From Candidatus Stahliibacteriota bacterium CG08_land_8_20_14_0_20_40_26 (GTDB lineage Bacteria; Hydrothermota; UBA3073), in contig PEYP01000026.1 in the NCBI GenBank assembly GCA_002774315.1, forward strand, positions 1 through 42,284: DNA of 42,284 nt, given 5' to 3'. Below the pieces are notes generated by a model. It was given only the letters and a program-made list of their open reading frames with translations, was not told the origin of the DNA and made no database searches. Shown one piece after another: positions 8,799 through 17,720 of this stretch (positions are counted from its first letter, which is position 1; the number at the start of each line of letters is the position of its first letter). The position numbers and the translations under genes are program-made.

Positions 8799-8853
8799 TA
8801 TACAATCAAGAAACTTTTTGATTCTGTATCCTTTCTGGATTAAATCTTTTTTC

Positions 8854-8882
8854 TTGACTTTTATGGGAAAATATGGTATACT
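8854..8882 (+). promoter_or_regulatory. Promoter upstream of the tRNA-Ser region
   Basis: TTGACT (8854-8859), 17 bases and TATACT (8877-8882) point toward tRNA-Ser at 9467. The MITE-like element at 8918-9300 now separates the two. Confidence 0.65.
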
Positions 8883-8917
8883 CTATGCATGAGATTTCAA
8901 ATCCAACTTGCAAATCA

Positions 8918-9300
8918 GGTTCTTCTCCAATTTAGTGGGTAGAATACCTGTCTGCCGATAGGTAGATAGGGACAAACTCCCTTGAATTCTTACTCTTTGA
9001 ATATTTGTATATAAAACCGTCCACTTAGAGCATTTGCCTGTCTACCCTGCCTACCGGCAGGCAGGCGACAGGTAGATAGGCACAGATTCAATCTGTGCTG
9101 GCACGATTTGAAATCCTGACTGCCGTCAGGCAGGCGTGCCTACATTTTTGAAAGCCATTTCCGAAAAAGCCGCGCTTATGAAATGAAAAATGAGTTATTT
9201 CTTAAATACAAAAAGCCATGTTGTTAAGCCTGTACAACTTTTGGTCAGTATTCCTTGCCTACCGGCAGGCAGGTGAACCCACTAAATTGAAGAAGAACCA
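8918..9300. mobile_element. MITE-like element with 23 bp terminal inverted repeats
   Basis: The ends 8918-8940 (reads GGTTCTTCTCCAATTTAGTG then GGT) and 9277-9299 are inverted repeats matching at 22 of 23 positions. The 7-mer CAAATCA flanks both sides (8911-8917 and 9301-9307), as expected for a target-site duplication. The interior has no plausible gene. It holds four copies of the GC hairpin family (near 8949, 9037-9080, 9112-9137, 9253-9272) plus a CACAGATTCAATCTGTG palindrome. A non-autonomous transposon is the simplest reading and I cannot name a parent family. Confidence 0.72.
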
Positions 9301-9466
9301 CAAATCATAAACAAATTCCAATATTTAAGTTCAAAAAAATCAAGGCTTATAAATTTGGTCACTGGGATTCGGATATTGCTTATTATTTGGAGTTTGCCTG
9401 CCGGTAGGCAGGGTGCTTGGGATTTGTTTGATTTTTGGTGCTTGATATTTGGAATTTATATAATTA
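9301..9466. repeat. AT-rich inverted-repeat spacer before tRNA-Ser
   Basis: Words AAATTCCAATATTTAAG and AAAAAATCAA on the left are answered by TTGATTTTTGGTGCTTG and ATATTTGGAATTT on the right. A GC hairpin, GCCTGCCGGTAGGCAGG, sits between them at about 9395-9411. No gene is seen. Confidence 0.6.
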
Positions 9467-9556
9467 GGAGAGGTGTCCGAGTTGGCCGAAGGAGCACGAC
9501 TGGAAATCGTGTCCTCGCCGAAACGCGGGGCGCGGGTTCGAATCCCGCCCTCTCCG
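9467..9556 (+). tRNA. tRNA-Ser (anticodon GGA)
   Basis: The acceptor stem GGAGAGG pairs with CCTCTCC (9549-9555). The anticodon stem CACGA/TCGTG encloses loop CTGGAAA with anticodon GGA at 9502-9504. The T arm contains GGTTCGAATCC, and a long variable arm (CCTCGCCGAAACGCGGGG) marks it as a class II tRNA. The 90-nt gene does not encode CCA. It decodes UCC/UCU serine codons. Confidence 0.96.
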
Positions 9557-9847
9557 GAATAAAATCGGGTGATCAGTTATCGGTGTAGAGCGGAAGGATA
9601 AAGGATAAAGGAAAAAGGATAAATGACTAATGACCAATGACTAATGACGATCACTGATTACCGATCACTGATTATCCGCAGGATCCGTATGGATAAACAA
9701 GGAGAAATGGCGAAATTTTGTAAGTCAACATGTAGGGCACGGTTTTAACCGTGCTGGCACAAATTGAATTTGTGCCTACAATTTGAAATAAATCCGTGTT
9801 AATCAGTGTAAATCTGCGTCCCCAGTGTCGCCAACATAATTCAGACT
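9557..9847. repeat. Repeat-word spacer after tRNA-Ser
   Basis: The 291 bp hold short tandem words (GGATAAAGGATAAAGG, ATGACCAATGACTAATGACGA). A compound palindrome at 9731-9780 combines GCACGGTTTTAACCGTGC with GGCACAAATTGAATTTGTGC inside outer TGTAGG/CCTACA. The phrase ATCCGTGTTAATCAGTG is also found inverted elsewhere. There is no convincing gene. Confidence 0.65.
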
Positions 9848-10405
9848 ATGTTCAAGGCGGTCATATTTGACCTTGATGGTACGATACTTGATTCAAGGTA
9901 TGATTGGAAAAAGATAAGAGAGAATTTAAACCTGAACCAATACTCTATCCTTGACCAGCTCTATTCCCTACTTGATGAAGAAAGAGAAAAAAAAGAATCG
10001 CTCTTAAAAAGATACGAAAGGAAAGCCACGTCCAATGCATCGCTCTTCCCGGATGTAAAGGAAGTTTTACATACACTGAAGAAGATGGGGATAAAGACAG
10101 GCCTTTCTACAAACAATTCAATAGACAATACAAGATTTATAATAGAGAAATATGGTCTCGTATTTGACGGTATTGTCACGAGGGATGACGGTATATGGAA
10201 GCCTAATAAGGAACCTATTCTCATGCTTATGCAGAGGCTTGGCTCTACGCCTGATACTACGGTCATCATTGGAGATAGCGATTATGACATTCTCTCGGCA
10301 AGGGATGCCGGTATATCCTGTGCAATCCTCTGGAGAGGGAAGTCCTTAAAACACAAGCCGGATTTTATAATATACAGCATTCGAGATGTATTGGATCTAC
10401 TGTAG
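9848..10405 (+). CDS. HAD-superfamily phosphatase (phosphoglycolate phosphatase-like)
   Basis: This is a 185-residue HAD hydrolase, most likely a small phosphatase. All four HAD motifs are present: I, FDLDGTILDS with nucleophile Asp8 and Asp10; II, GLSTNNS; III, the lysine in WKPNKEP; IV, IGDSDYDILSARDAG. An alpha-helical cap lies between motifs I and II, as in Gph-type enzymes. Substrate cannot be told. No clear Shine-Dalgarno precedes the ATG. The stop codon TAG (10403-10405) is inside the palindromic word TGTAGGGCAAGGCTTTAGCC, so the repeat fixes where the gene ends. mcsA follows after 65 bp. Confidence 0.88.
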   Translation: MFKAVIFDLDGTILDSRYDWKKIRENLNLNQYSILDQLYSLLDEEREKKESLLKRYERKATSNASLFPDVKEVLHTLKKMGIKTGLSTNNSIDNTRFIIEKYGLVFDGIVTRDDGIWKPNKEPILMLMQRLGSTPDTTVIIGDSDYDILSARDAGISCAILWRGKSLKHKPDFIIYSIRDVLDLL

Positions 10406-10470
10406 GGCAAGGCTTTAGCCTTGCTACGAATCTTGGAAGTCGTCTAATAAATTAGATAAGTTGGTGATAT

Positions 10471-10935
10471 ATGTTATGTAATATATGCCATATCAAGGAG
10501 GCAACGCTTCACTATACGGTCGTGATGGGAGATACATCCACCACAATGTATATCTGTGAAGACTGTGCAAAGAATAAGGGGCTTCTACCCGCTTCAGGAC
10601 TTCCAATATTTAGACTCCTGCTAAACGATGCAAATATGGATCTCGTATGCAATCGTTGTGGACTTACCTTTAAAGAATTTGCGAAAACACTCAAGTTCGG
10701 ATGCAGCGGTTGCTATGATGTGTTTGGAAAAGATATCAAATCATTTCTTGAAAAACTTCAGGGAAGTCCGGTGCATAAAGGCAAATCTCTCGAAAAGGTA
10801 AATATAGAAACCCTTGAAAAGAGAAAGAAGATAATTGAATTAAAGAAGGCGCTTAAAAAAGCTATCGCAAAAGAGGCGTATGAGACGGCGTCAAAAATAA
10901 GAGATGAACTCGCAAAACTCGAAAATGCAGTTTGA
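10471..10935 (+). CDS. mcsA: McsA-like zinc-finger activator of the arginine kinase
   Basis: McsA binds zinc and activates the protein arginine kinase McsB, which marks proteins for ClpCP degradation in Gram-positive bacteria. The 154-residue protein has four CxxC-type pairs (CNIC at 3-6, CEDC near 29-32, CNRC near 60-63, CSGC near 78-81). A C-terminal coiled UVR motif, LKKALKKAIAKEAYETASKIRDEL, follows. Length and layout match McsA. The gene overlaps mcsB by 11 bases, indicating translational coupling. No ctsR precedes it and no clpC follows in the window, unlike the Firmicutes operon. Confidence 0.9.
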   Translation: MLCNICHIKEATLHYTVVMGDTSTTMYICEDCAKNKGLLPASGLPIFRLLLNDANMDLVCNRCGLTFKEFAKTLKFGCSGCYDVFGKDIKSFLEKLQGSPVHKGKSLEKVNIETLEKRKKIIELKKALKKAIAKEAYETASKIRDELAKLENAV

Positions 10936-11965
10936 AGATTTAATAGATACTCAACCGCTGTGGTTAAATGAGGAGGGGCTATCCAATGAGATAGTGCTTT
11001 CGTCACGGATAAGGCTTGCAAGGAATCTCGAGGGATACCGGTTCCCTACAAGGGCAAGAGAGAAGGAACTTGAGGATGTATCTGAACTCGTGAAGGATGC
11101 TGTAACTAAGTCTCCCTATTTTGCTAATGGACTTTCGTTCAAGACAAAACACCTATCTCAGTTGGATATTGAGTTTGTCAGGGAACGGCATCTTCTCTCC
11201 ACCAAGAAGAGAATCGTAGACTGCGTGGTAGGAAAGGGTGAGATAGTGAGCGTTCTGATCAATGAGGAAGATCACATAAGGATTCAATGTCTTGCATCAG
11301 GACTTAATATAAAGGCTGTATATCCCGTTATCTTTAAAATTGACGAGATACTCTCTTCCAACCTGACATACGCATTCAGGAACGACTTCGGATATTTGAC
11401 ATCCTGTCCTACCAACGTTGGTACAGGTATGAGGGTATCATGCCTCCTGCATCTACCCGGGCTTGTCCTGACAAAAGAGATAAATAAACTTTTGGATGAT
11501 GTAATGAGCCGTGGATTTTCGGTGAGGGGATTATACGGAGAGGGAAGCGAAATCGAAGGAAACTTTTTCCAATTATCCAATCAGATTACACTGGGTATAG
11601 ATGAGGAAGAGATTGCTACAAAGACAGAAAAGGAGATTAGGAATGTAATCGACCTTGAGAGAGAGACAAGAGATAAACTTATGAGAGAGGCCGGGGAAAG
11701 GGTAGAAGATAAGATATGGAGGTCATACGGCATATTGAAAAATGCGAGAATGCTATCTCAAGAGGAATTTGTAAATCTCTCATCCGCCGTGAGACTTGGG
11801 ATTGGAATTGGTCTAATTGACAACACCTATTTAAAGTTGTTAAATTATCTCCTGTTGTATACAGCCCCCGCTCACCTCCAAAAGATGAAGGGCAAAATTA
11901 TGGATGCGGATACAAGGGATATAGAGAGAGCAAACTATGTGAGAGAAGTGCTGAAGCGTACCTGA
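10925..11965 (+). CDS. mcsB: Protein arginine kinase McsB
   Basis: McsB is a phosphagen-kinase-fold enzyme that phosphorylates arginine residues on proteins. The 346-residue product contains VLSSRIRLARNLEGYRFP, the conserved NEEDHIRIQ loop, RVSCLLHLPGL and the guanidino-binding region GEGSEIEGNFFQLSNQITLG. I start at ATG 10925 (MQFEDL), inside the end of mcsA. An ATG at 10904 would only add residues from the overlap. Pairing with McsA supports a stress-proteolysis role. Its downstream neighbour is mutS instead of clpC. Confidence 0.92.
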   Translation: MQFEDLIDTQPLWLNEEGLSNEIVLSSRIRLARNLEGYRFPTRAREKELEDVSELVKDAVTKSPYFANGLSFKTKHLSQLDIEFVRERHLLSTKKRIVDCVVGKGEIVSVLINEEDHIRIQCLASGLNIKAVYPVIFKIDEILSSNLTYAFRNDFGYLTSCPTNVGTGMRVSCLLHLPGLVLTKEINKLLDDVMSRGFSVRGLYGEGSEIEGNFFQLSNQITLGIDEEEIATKTEKEIRNVIDLERETRDKLMREAGERVEDKIWRSYGILKNARMLSQEEFVNLSSAVRLGIGIGLIDNTYLKLLNYLLLYTAPAHLQKMKGKIMDADTRDIERANYVREVLKRT

Positions 11966-12008
11966 GTACGAAGATATACATTTGCTCTTCAAATACTCAT
12001 CTATTTGT

Positions 12009-14528
12009 ATGAATAAGTTCACAATTACACCCCTTATAAGACAGTATAAGAGACTGAAACAGAAGGAGCCTGATGCTATACTATTCTTCAGGGTTGGTGA
12101 CTTCTATGAAACTTTCTATGAGGATGCCGTGCTCACATCAAAAACTCTGGGAATAGCACTTACCCAAAGACAGGAGGGTGTTCCGCTCGCAGGTGTTCCA
12201 CATCACAGTGCAAAAACATACATACAGAGGCTCGTATCCGGTGGATACAAAGTAGCTATATGTGAACAGCTTGAAGAGCCAAAGCCGGGTAAACTTGTAG
12301 AGAGAGACATCATGGAGGTAATAACACAAGGAACAGTGCTTGATGATATGCTTCTTAATGAGAAAAAGACAAACTTCCTCGCCTCTGTATATCCCGGGGA
12401 TAACAAATACGGTCTCGCTCTCCTTGACATCTCAACAGGTGATTTCAGGGTTACTGAACTTACAAGAGACGAACTTCTGGATGAAATAAGAAGGTTTGAG
12501 CCGAAAGAGATTATAATCCCCTCTGGTATAGATGAAATAGAGGTCAATAATATAGCAGTAAGCAGAATGGATGATTTTGAGTTTGACTACGAATATACCC
12601 TTAAAAACCTTCTCTCGCATTTTGGCATCCAGACACTGGATGGATTTGGATGCGGTGGGATGAGAGAAGGTATACAGGCAGCAGGTGCTGCCCTTTTCTA
12701 CGCCAAAAGGAATAAGAGAAAGGACCTGTCTTATGTAGAGAGGGTAAGTCCGTACTCAAGGAATGACTCGCTCGTTCTGGACGAACCCACAAGAAGAAAT
12801 CTTGAACTCGTGAGAAAACCCAACGGAGAGACAGACGGCACACTTCTCTCTATCCTGGATAACACTACTACACCAATGGGAGGAAGACTTTTGCGAGATT
12901 TTCTTATCTCTCCCCTCCTTAACCCTGAAGAAATAAGAGAGAGACAGGATAAAGTAAGTGTATTCTATAACAACCCATCATTCACAGCACAATTACGGGG
13001 TTTCCTCTCCCAAATGCCTGATCTGGACAGGCTTATAACAAGGTTATCATTGGAGAGAGTGAATGCGAGAGATGTTCTCTTTCTGGGTAGGGCGCTTAAG
13101 AAATTCCCCGAAATAAACAGATTCCTACCAGATTCCCTTTCTTCTTATAAGCTGGGTAATTTTGATGGCGTTGTAGAAGAGATAGAAAAAACAATTGTAG
13201 AATCCCCGCCTCAGACCATAAAAGAAGGTGGTATAATAAGAAGTGATGTAAACAAGGAACTTGATGAACTGAGAAATATCTCCAAAAATGTAAAATTATG
13301 GATAGCGGATTTCGAGAATACGGAGAGGCAGAGAACAGGTATAGGTTCACTAAAAGTTGGTTTCAATTCTGTATTTGGATACTACATAGAGGTTACAAGA
13401 CCAAATCTCCCAAAGGTGCCCGAGGAGTATGTAAGAAAGCAGACCCTTGCAAATGCAGAGAGATTTATCACACCTCAGTTGAAGGAATATGAGGCAAAAG
13501 TGCTGCAGGCGGATGAGAGAAGCAGGCTCTTAGAGTATGAGATATTCAAGGAACTGCGCGACAGACTGAAGAATTTTGTCCCTTCTATGAAGGAGGCATC
13601 TACGAAGATAGCGTATATTGATGTATTCTCTACACTCGCAAGCATTGCAAGGAGATATGGATATACAAGACCTGTGGTGGATGACGAAGACAGGATTGTT
13701 ATGAAGGATGCAAGACATCCGGTTGTTGAGAGACTTCTTAAAGAGGGTGAATTTATCCCGAATGATGTAAAACTTGATCTGGATGAGAGGGTGCTTGTAA
13801 TCACTGGTCCAAATATGGCAGGCAAGTCTACATATCTCCGTCAGGTTGCGCTCTGTGCCATACTCGCCCAGATGGGTTCCTATATACCTGCGATGGAGGC
13901 AAAGATAGGGATAGTTGACAGGATATTCACGAGGATTGGTGCCTCGGATGACCTCACCAAGGGGGTCTCAACATTTCTGGCAGAGATGACAGAGACCGCC
14001 AACATCCTGAACAATGCAACCAGAAGGAGTTTGCTTATATTAGATGAAATTGGACGGGGAACATCAACATACGATGGACTCTCTATAGCATGGGCGTCGG
14101 TGGAATATATTGTGAAGAATACAAAGGCAAAGACACTCTTTGCAACTCATTACCATGAGCTCACGGAGCTTGAGCGCCTTTCGGATGAGATAAAGAACTA
14201 TAATCTTGAATGCAAAAAGTGGAAAGACAAAATTATATTTTTGAGAAAGGTGGTAAGAGGAGGTTGCCCTCAGAGTTATGGTATAGAAGTGGCAAAACTC
14301 GCCGGATTGCCGAAAGATGTGATAGAAAGGGCAAAAAGGATTCTTGTATCGCTCGAGAGAGAGGAGAGGAGGGGAAGTTCTGAACGGCTTATGCAACCAC
14401 TCCAACTCGGTATTTTTGACGAAGTAAAGGAATCGGAAGTAGAGAGAGAATTGAAAAATATAGATATTGAGAAACTTACTCCCATAGATGCCCTGCTAAT
14501 TTTGAAGAAATTAAAAGATAAATTATAA
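12009..14528 (+). CDS. mutS: DNA mismatch repair protein MutS
   Basis: MutS recognises mismatches and starts methyl-independent or MutL-dependent repair. The 839-residue protein has the mismatch-binding F-x-E motif (FYE at 32-34, in FRVGDFYETF). It also has the connector and clamp region, Walker A GPNMAGKSTYL near residue 600, Walker B LLILDEIGRGTSTYDG near 678 and the dimer helix-turn-helix ending GIEVAKLAGLPKDVIERA. I start at ATG 12009. A TTG at 11982 lies in non-family sequence. No clear Shine-Dalgarno is visible. This is full-length MutS1. The gene is 43 bp after mcsB and could share its transcript. Confidence 0.97.
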   Translation: MNKFTITPLIRQYKRLKQKEPDAILFFRVGDFYETFYEDAVLTSKTLGIALTQRQEGVPLAGVPHHSAKTYIQRLVSGGYKVAICEQLEEPKPGKLVERDIMEVITQGTVLDDMLLNEKKTNFLASVYPGDNKYGLALLDISTGDFRVTELTRDELLDEIRRFEPKEIIIPSGIDEIEVNNIAVSRMDDFEFDYEYTLKNLLSHFGIQTLDGFGCGGMREGIQAAGAALFYAKRNKRKDLSYVERVSPYSRNDSLVLDEPTRRNLELVRKPNGETDGTLLSILDNTTTPMGGRLLRDFLISPLLNPEEIRERQDKVSVFYNNPSFTAQLRGFLSQMPDLDRLITRLSLERVNARDVLFLGRALKKFPEINRFLPDSLSSYKLGNFDGVVEEIEKTIVESPPQTIKEGGIIRSDVNKELDELRNISKNVKLWIADFENTERQRTGIGSLKVGFNSVFGYYIEVTRPNLPKVPEEYVRKQTLANAERFITPQLKEYEAKVLQADERSRLLEYEIFKELRDRLKNFVPSMKEASTKIAYIDVFSTLASIARRYGYTRPVVDDEDRIVMKDARHPVVERLLKEGEFIPNDVKLDLDERVLVITGPNMAGKSTYLRQVALCAILAQMGSYIPAMEAKIGIVDRIFTRIGASDDLTKGVSTFLAEMTETANILNNATRRSLLILDEIGRGTSTYDGLSIAWASVEYIVKNTKAKTLFATHYHELTELERLSDEIKNYNLECKKWKDKIIFLRKVVRGGCPQSYGIEVAKLAGLPKDVIERAKRILVSLEREERRGSSERLMQPLQLGIFDEVKESEVERELKNIDIEKLTPIDALLILKKLKDKL

Positions 14529-14703
14529 TCATCAAGCACCAAATATAGTTAAGCACCAAACTACAAGCACCAAATTATTCACCCTGTTAGATGTTTACTA
14601 TCTAACAGGGCAGGCAATATTCAAATTCTAATGACCAAAATTCCAAACTGTTTCGAATTTATGATTTTGATATTGAAATTTGTTTGGGATTTATTCATTC
14701 ATC
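14529..14703. repeat. Spacer with CCCTGTTAGAT hairpin and AAGCACCAAA words
   Basis: AAGCACCAAAT is repeated three times near 14533-14575. A clean hairpin at 14582-14610 has an 11 bp stem, CCCTGTTAGAT/ATCTAACAGGG. The same hairpin family occurs at 8742-8771. It could terminate mutS transcripts but lacks a T tract. Confidence 0.65.
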
Positions 14704-15459
14704 GTGATTATCGTAAAATCTGATAGAGAGATAGAAATAATGAAAGAGGGAGGAAAGATGGTAAAAGAACTCTTTCTACTGCTTAAAGAGAATGTAAAAG
14801 AAGGAGTTACTACAAAGGAACTGGATAGGCTTGCGGAGAGATTTATTAAAAAGAGCGGTGGTAGACCTGCATTCAAGGGATACGGCGGTTTCCCCGCAAG
14901 TATATGCACATCTGTAAATGAGGTCGTCATACATGGCATTCCCAGAAACTATGAACTAAAAGATGGAGATATAATAGGCATTGATGTTGGCATTTTGTAT
15001 AAGGGATATTTTACGGATACTGCGTATACATTTTCTGTGGGCAAGATAGATGGGCTAAAGGAGAAATTGATTGAAGCCACAAAAAAATCACTCTATGCTG
15101 CTCTGGATAAGGCAAGGGCGGGGAACAGGTTATCCGATATATCAAACGCGGTGCAGACATGTGTTGAATCCTGCGGTTTTTCAGTGGTGAGGGAGTTCTG
15201 CGGTCACGGAGTTGGCAAGGAACTGCACGAAGATCCCCAAATTGTAAATTATGGCCCACCGAATCGCGGTCCCATCTTGAAGGCTGGAATGACCCTTGCC
15301 ATAGAACCTATGATAAATGCAGGGGCTCCTGATGTGGCAATTTTAAAGGATGGATGGACAGTTGTAACGAAGGATAATAGTCCCTCTGCCCACTTTGAAC
15401 ACACGATTGCAATTGCTTCAGATGGAAAAGAGCCAATAATCATAACAGAATGGGAATAA
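14704..15459 (+). CDS. map: Type I methionine aminopeptidase
   Basis: Map removes the initiator methionine from new proteins. With the GTG at 14704 as start the protein is 251 residues and begins MIIVKSDREIEIMKEGG, the usual Map opening. Upstream ATG codons lie in repeat sequence. Substrate His77 and all five dimetal ligands are present: Asp94 (GIDVG), Asp105 (FTDTAYTF), His168 (CGHGVG), Glu201 (AIEPMI) and Glu232 (FEHTIA). Family length and motifs are complete. In many bacteria map sits with secY or infA, whereas here it follows mutS after a repeat spacer. Confidence 0.95.
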   Translation: MIIVKSDREIEIMKEGGKMVKELFLLLKENVKEGVTTKELDRLAERFIKKSGGRPAFKGYGGFPASICTSVNEVVIHGIPRNYELKDGDIIGIDVGILYKGYFTDTAYTFSVGKIDGLKEKLIEATKKSLYAALDKARAGNRLSDISNAVQTCVESCGFSVVREFCGHGVGKELHEDPQIVNYGPPNRGPILKAGMTLAIEPMINAGAPDVAILKDGWTVVTKDNSPSAHFEHTIAIASDGKEPIIITEWE

Positions 15460-15660
15460 GTTATTAAGTTATATCCGAAGTGGACAACCACACCAGACTG
15501 TACAGAAACTACGATTTGAGCTGGTAGCCGCAACTTTTAAGTTGCGTAAGTCTTGTAAAATTGTATCTTATGGACGCAAGCTAAAGCTTGCGACTAACAT
15601 TTTTTGCTTTTTGCACAGCCTGACAAGGGTTGTTCCTACAGGTAAATATAAGGAGGATAT
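15460..15660. repeat. Palindromic-word spacer upstream of the IDH-family gene
   Basis: It contains CGCAACTTTTAAGTTGCG (near 15531), CGCAAGCTAAAGCTTGCG (near 15574) and CTTTTTGCACAGCCTG (near 15609). The first and last also occur in the ligA-pcm spacer. The spacer ends in AAGGAGGATAT, a strong Shine-Dalgarno for the next gene. Confidence 0.75.
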
Positions 15661-16779
15661 ATGGCAAGATACAGAATAGCGTGGATGCCGGGAGATGGAG
15701 TTGGAAGAGATGTGATGGACGCAGCGAGGATAGTGCTGGACAAGATAAACCTTGATGCAGAATATATACCCTGTGATATTGGTTGGGAATTCTGGATGAA
15801 GGAAGGCAATCCCCTCCCTCAGAGAACCATTGATATCCTTAAAACGGTTGACTGTGCCCTCTTCGGTGCAATCACATCCAAACCAAAGGAGGAGGCAGAC
15901 AAGGAGCTCTCCACGGATTTGAAAGGAAAAGGTCTCACATATTATAGCCCAATAGTTGCCTTAAGGCAACTATTCGACCTCTATACGAATATGAGACCCT
16001 GTAAGGCATACCCTAACAATCCCTTAAATTATAGGGATGAGATAGACATAGTTGTGTTCAGAGAAAATACAGAGGGATTATACTGTGGGGTTGAATTCTA
16101 TCCAACTCCAATAGAACTAAAAAGTTATCTCCTGCAGAATCACAAAAAGATGGAGAGATTCAAGGATGTGCCCGGAGATGAACTTGCAATATCTATGAGG
16201 ATATTTTCAAAGAAAGGGTGCAGGAGAATCATCCGTAAGGCATTTGAATATGCAAAAAAGACAGGCAGGAGAAAGGTAACGGTTGTGGAAAAGCCAAATG
16301 TACTAAGGGAAACATCAGGAATGATGATAAGGGAGGCGAGAGATATTAAGAGAGAGTATCCGGATATTGAACTTGAGGAGACAAATGTGGATGCAATGTG
16401 TATGTGGCTTATAAAGAATCCGCAGAACTATTCGGTACTTGTTACATCAAATATGTTTGGAGACATAATTTCCGACCTGTGCAGTCAATTGGTGGGTGGA
16501 CTGGGATTTGCATCGGCAGGCAACATTGGTGACAGCCTTGCCATATTTGAAGCAACACATGGCTCTGCTCCAAAGTATGCAGGACAGTATAAAGTAAATC
16601 CAATAGCGACAATACTTGCAACGAAACTCATGCTCGAATGGCTCAGGGAAGGCGAGAATGCTACAAGACTGGAGAATGCCGTTGCAGAAACAATAAAGGA
16701 AGGCAAGATAAAGACATACGATATGGGAGGGAATGCATCGACCCTTGATATGGCAAAAACAATAGCGGGAAAAATATAA
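15661..16779 (+). CDS. Isocitrate/isopropylmalate dehydrogenase family protein
   Basis: This NAD(P)-dependent beta-decarboxylating dehydrogenase has 372 residues. Family marks are WMPGDGVGRDVM at the N-terminus, ALRQLFDLYTNMRPCKA, the substrate loop RENTEGLYCGVEF, the metal-binding VTSNMFGDIISDLCSQLVGGLG and the nucleotide loop EATHGSAPKYAGQYKVNPIA. No leu or lys pathway gene is adjacent, so context does not tell isocitrate from isopropylmalate or homoisocitrate. The RENTEGLYCGVE form and overall length fit a bacterial or archaeal isocitrate dehydrogenase, which I favour weakly. It converges on secF with only a 4 bp gap. Confidence 0.85.
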   Translation: MARYRIAWMPGDGVGRDVMDAARIVLDKINLDAEYIPCDIGWEFWMKEGNPLPQRTIDILKTVDCALFGAITSKPKEEADKELSTDLKGKGLTYYSPIVALRQLFDLYTNMRPCKAYPNNPLNYRDEIDIVVFRENTEGLYCGVEFYPTPIELKSYLLQNHKKMERFKDVPGDELAISMRIFSKKGCRRIIRKAFEYAKKTGRRKVTVVEKPNVLRETSGMMIREARDIKREYPDIELEETNVDAMCMWLIKNPQNYSVLVTSNMFGDIISDLCSQLVGGLGFASAGNIGDSLAIFEATHGSAPKYAGQYKVNPIATILATKLMLEWLREGENATRLENAVAETIKEGKIKTYDMGGNASTLDMAKTIAGKI

Positions 16780-16783
16780 TTTT

Positions 16784-17710
16784 CTACCTTCCGCCTGCTT
16801 TGTGTGAATACACAGGAAGCCTCCGCTCCCATTCAACGACCAATCCTGCCACTATAACTATGGAGGAATAAGTTCCTATTATAACACCAATAAGTAAGGC
16901 GAGTGCAAAATCTCTTATCATCCTTCCGCCCAGGAGATAGAGCGCAAGGAGGACAAAAAGTGTTGTAAGGGATGTATTTACAGTTCTTGCAAGGTTTTGG
17001 TTCACACTCGCGTTGATTATTTCAGAAAAACTACGCTTGCCTCTCTCCTTCTTCAGATTGTCTTTCACTCTATCCGACAGAACTATTGAGTCATTTATTG
17101 AATACCCTATTATGGTGAGAAGTGCCGCAATTGTGGCTGATGAAAACTCTGCCCTTGCAAGTGAGAGTATGCCTATGGTTATCAGAACATCATGGAAGAG
17201 TGCAATGACTGAGGCAATACCAAACCTGTATGTAAATCTTACACTCACATATATAAGAATAATAACCATACCAAGTAGGACCACCCATATTGCCTTTGCC
17301 TGCAATGCCCTTGATATGACAGGTCCCACCATCTCTTCCCTCTCAATTCTCACACCATTGTCAGAAAATTTTTCATTTAAAACCTTGTTCAAAACAGTTC
17401 CCATACTCTTCCCTTCATACTCGGTCAGTCGCGTTCTTATCATATAATTATAATCCGCCTCCTTGACTCTTTGAATAACAGCATCCCCAAGTCCTACATC
17501 TGATATTACTGAACGTATACTCCCAATGTCAACATCCTCGTTAAAATGAACCTCAACGAATGAACCACCTGTAAAATCCAATCCGTAATTAAGCCCACTT
17601 TGAGTAGCAACTGAGATAATACCCACAACGAGCAACGCAAGTGATATTATAAATCCTTTGCGTCTGAAATCTATAAAGTTAATGTTAGTTTTTCCAAACA
17701 AACTCACCAT
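16784..17710 (-). CDS. secF: Protein translocase subunit SecF
   Basis: SecF works with SecD to pull proteins through SecYEG using the ion gradient. The 308-residue protein begins with a short cytoplasmic stretch, a first membrane helix and the FGLDFTGG-type motif (here YGLDFTGGSFVEVHF). A periplasmic domain and five more helices follow, with AALLTIIGYSINDSIVLSDRVKDN in the fourth helix region. GGGGGAAAC precedes the ATG. It begins 10 bp after secD ends, so the two are one operon. Confidence 0.95.
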   Translation of the reverse strand: MVSLFGKTNINFIDFRRKGFIISLALLVVGIISVATQSGLNYGLDFTGGSFVEVHFNEDVDIGSIRSVISDVGLGDAVIQRVKEADYNYMIRTRLTEYEGKSMGTVLNKVLNEKFSDNGVRIEREEMVGPVISRALQAKAIWVVLLGMVIILIYVSVRFTYRFGIASVIALFHDVLITIGILSLARAEFSSATIAALLTIIGYSINDSIVLSDRVKDNLKKERGKRSFSEIINASVNQNLARTVNTSLTTLFVLLALYLLGGRMIRDFALALLIGVIIGTYSSIVIVAGLVVEWERRLPVYSHKAGGR

Positions 17711-17720
17711 AGTTTCCCCC

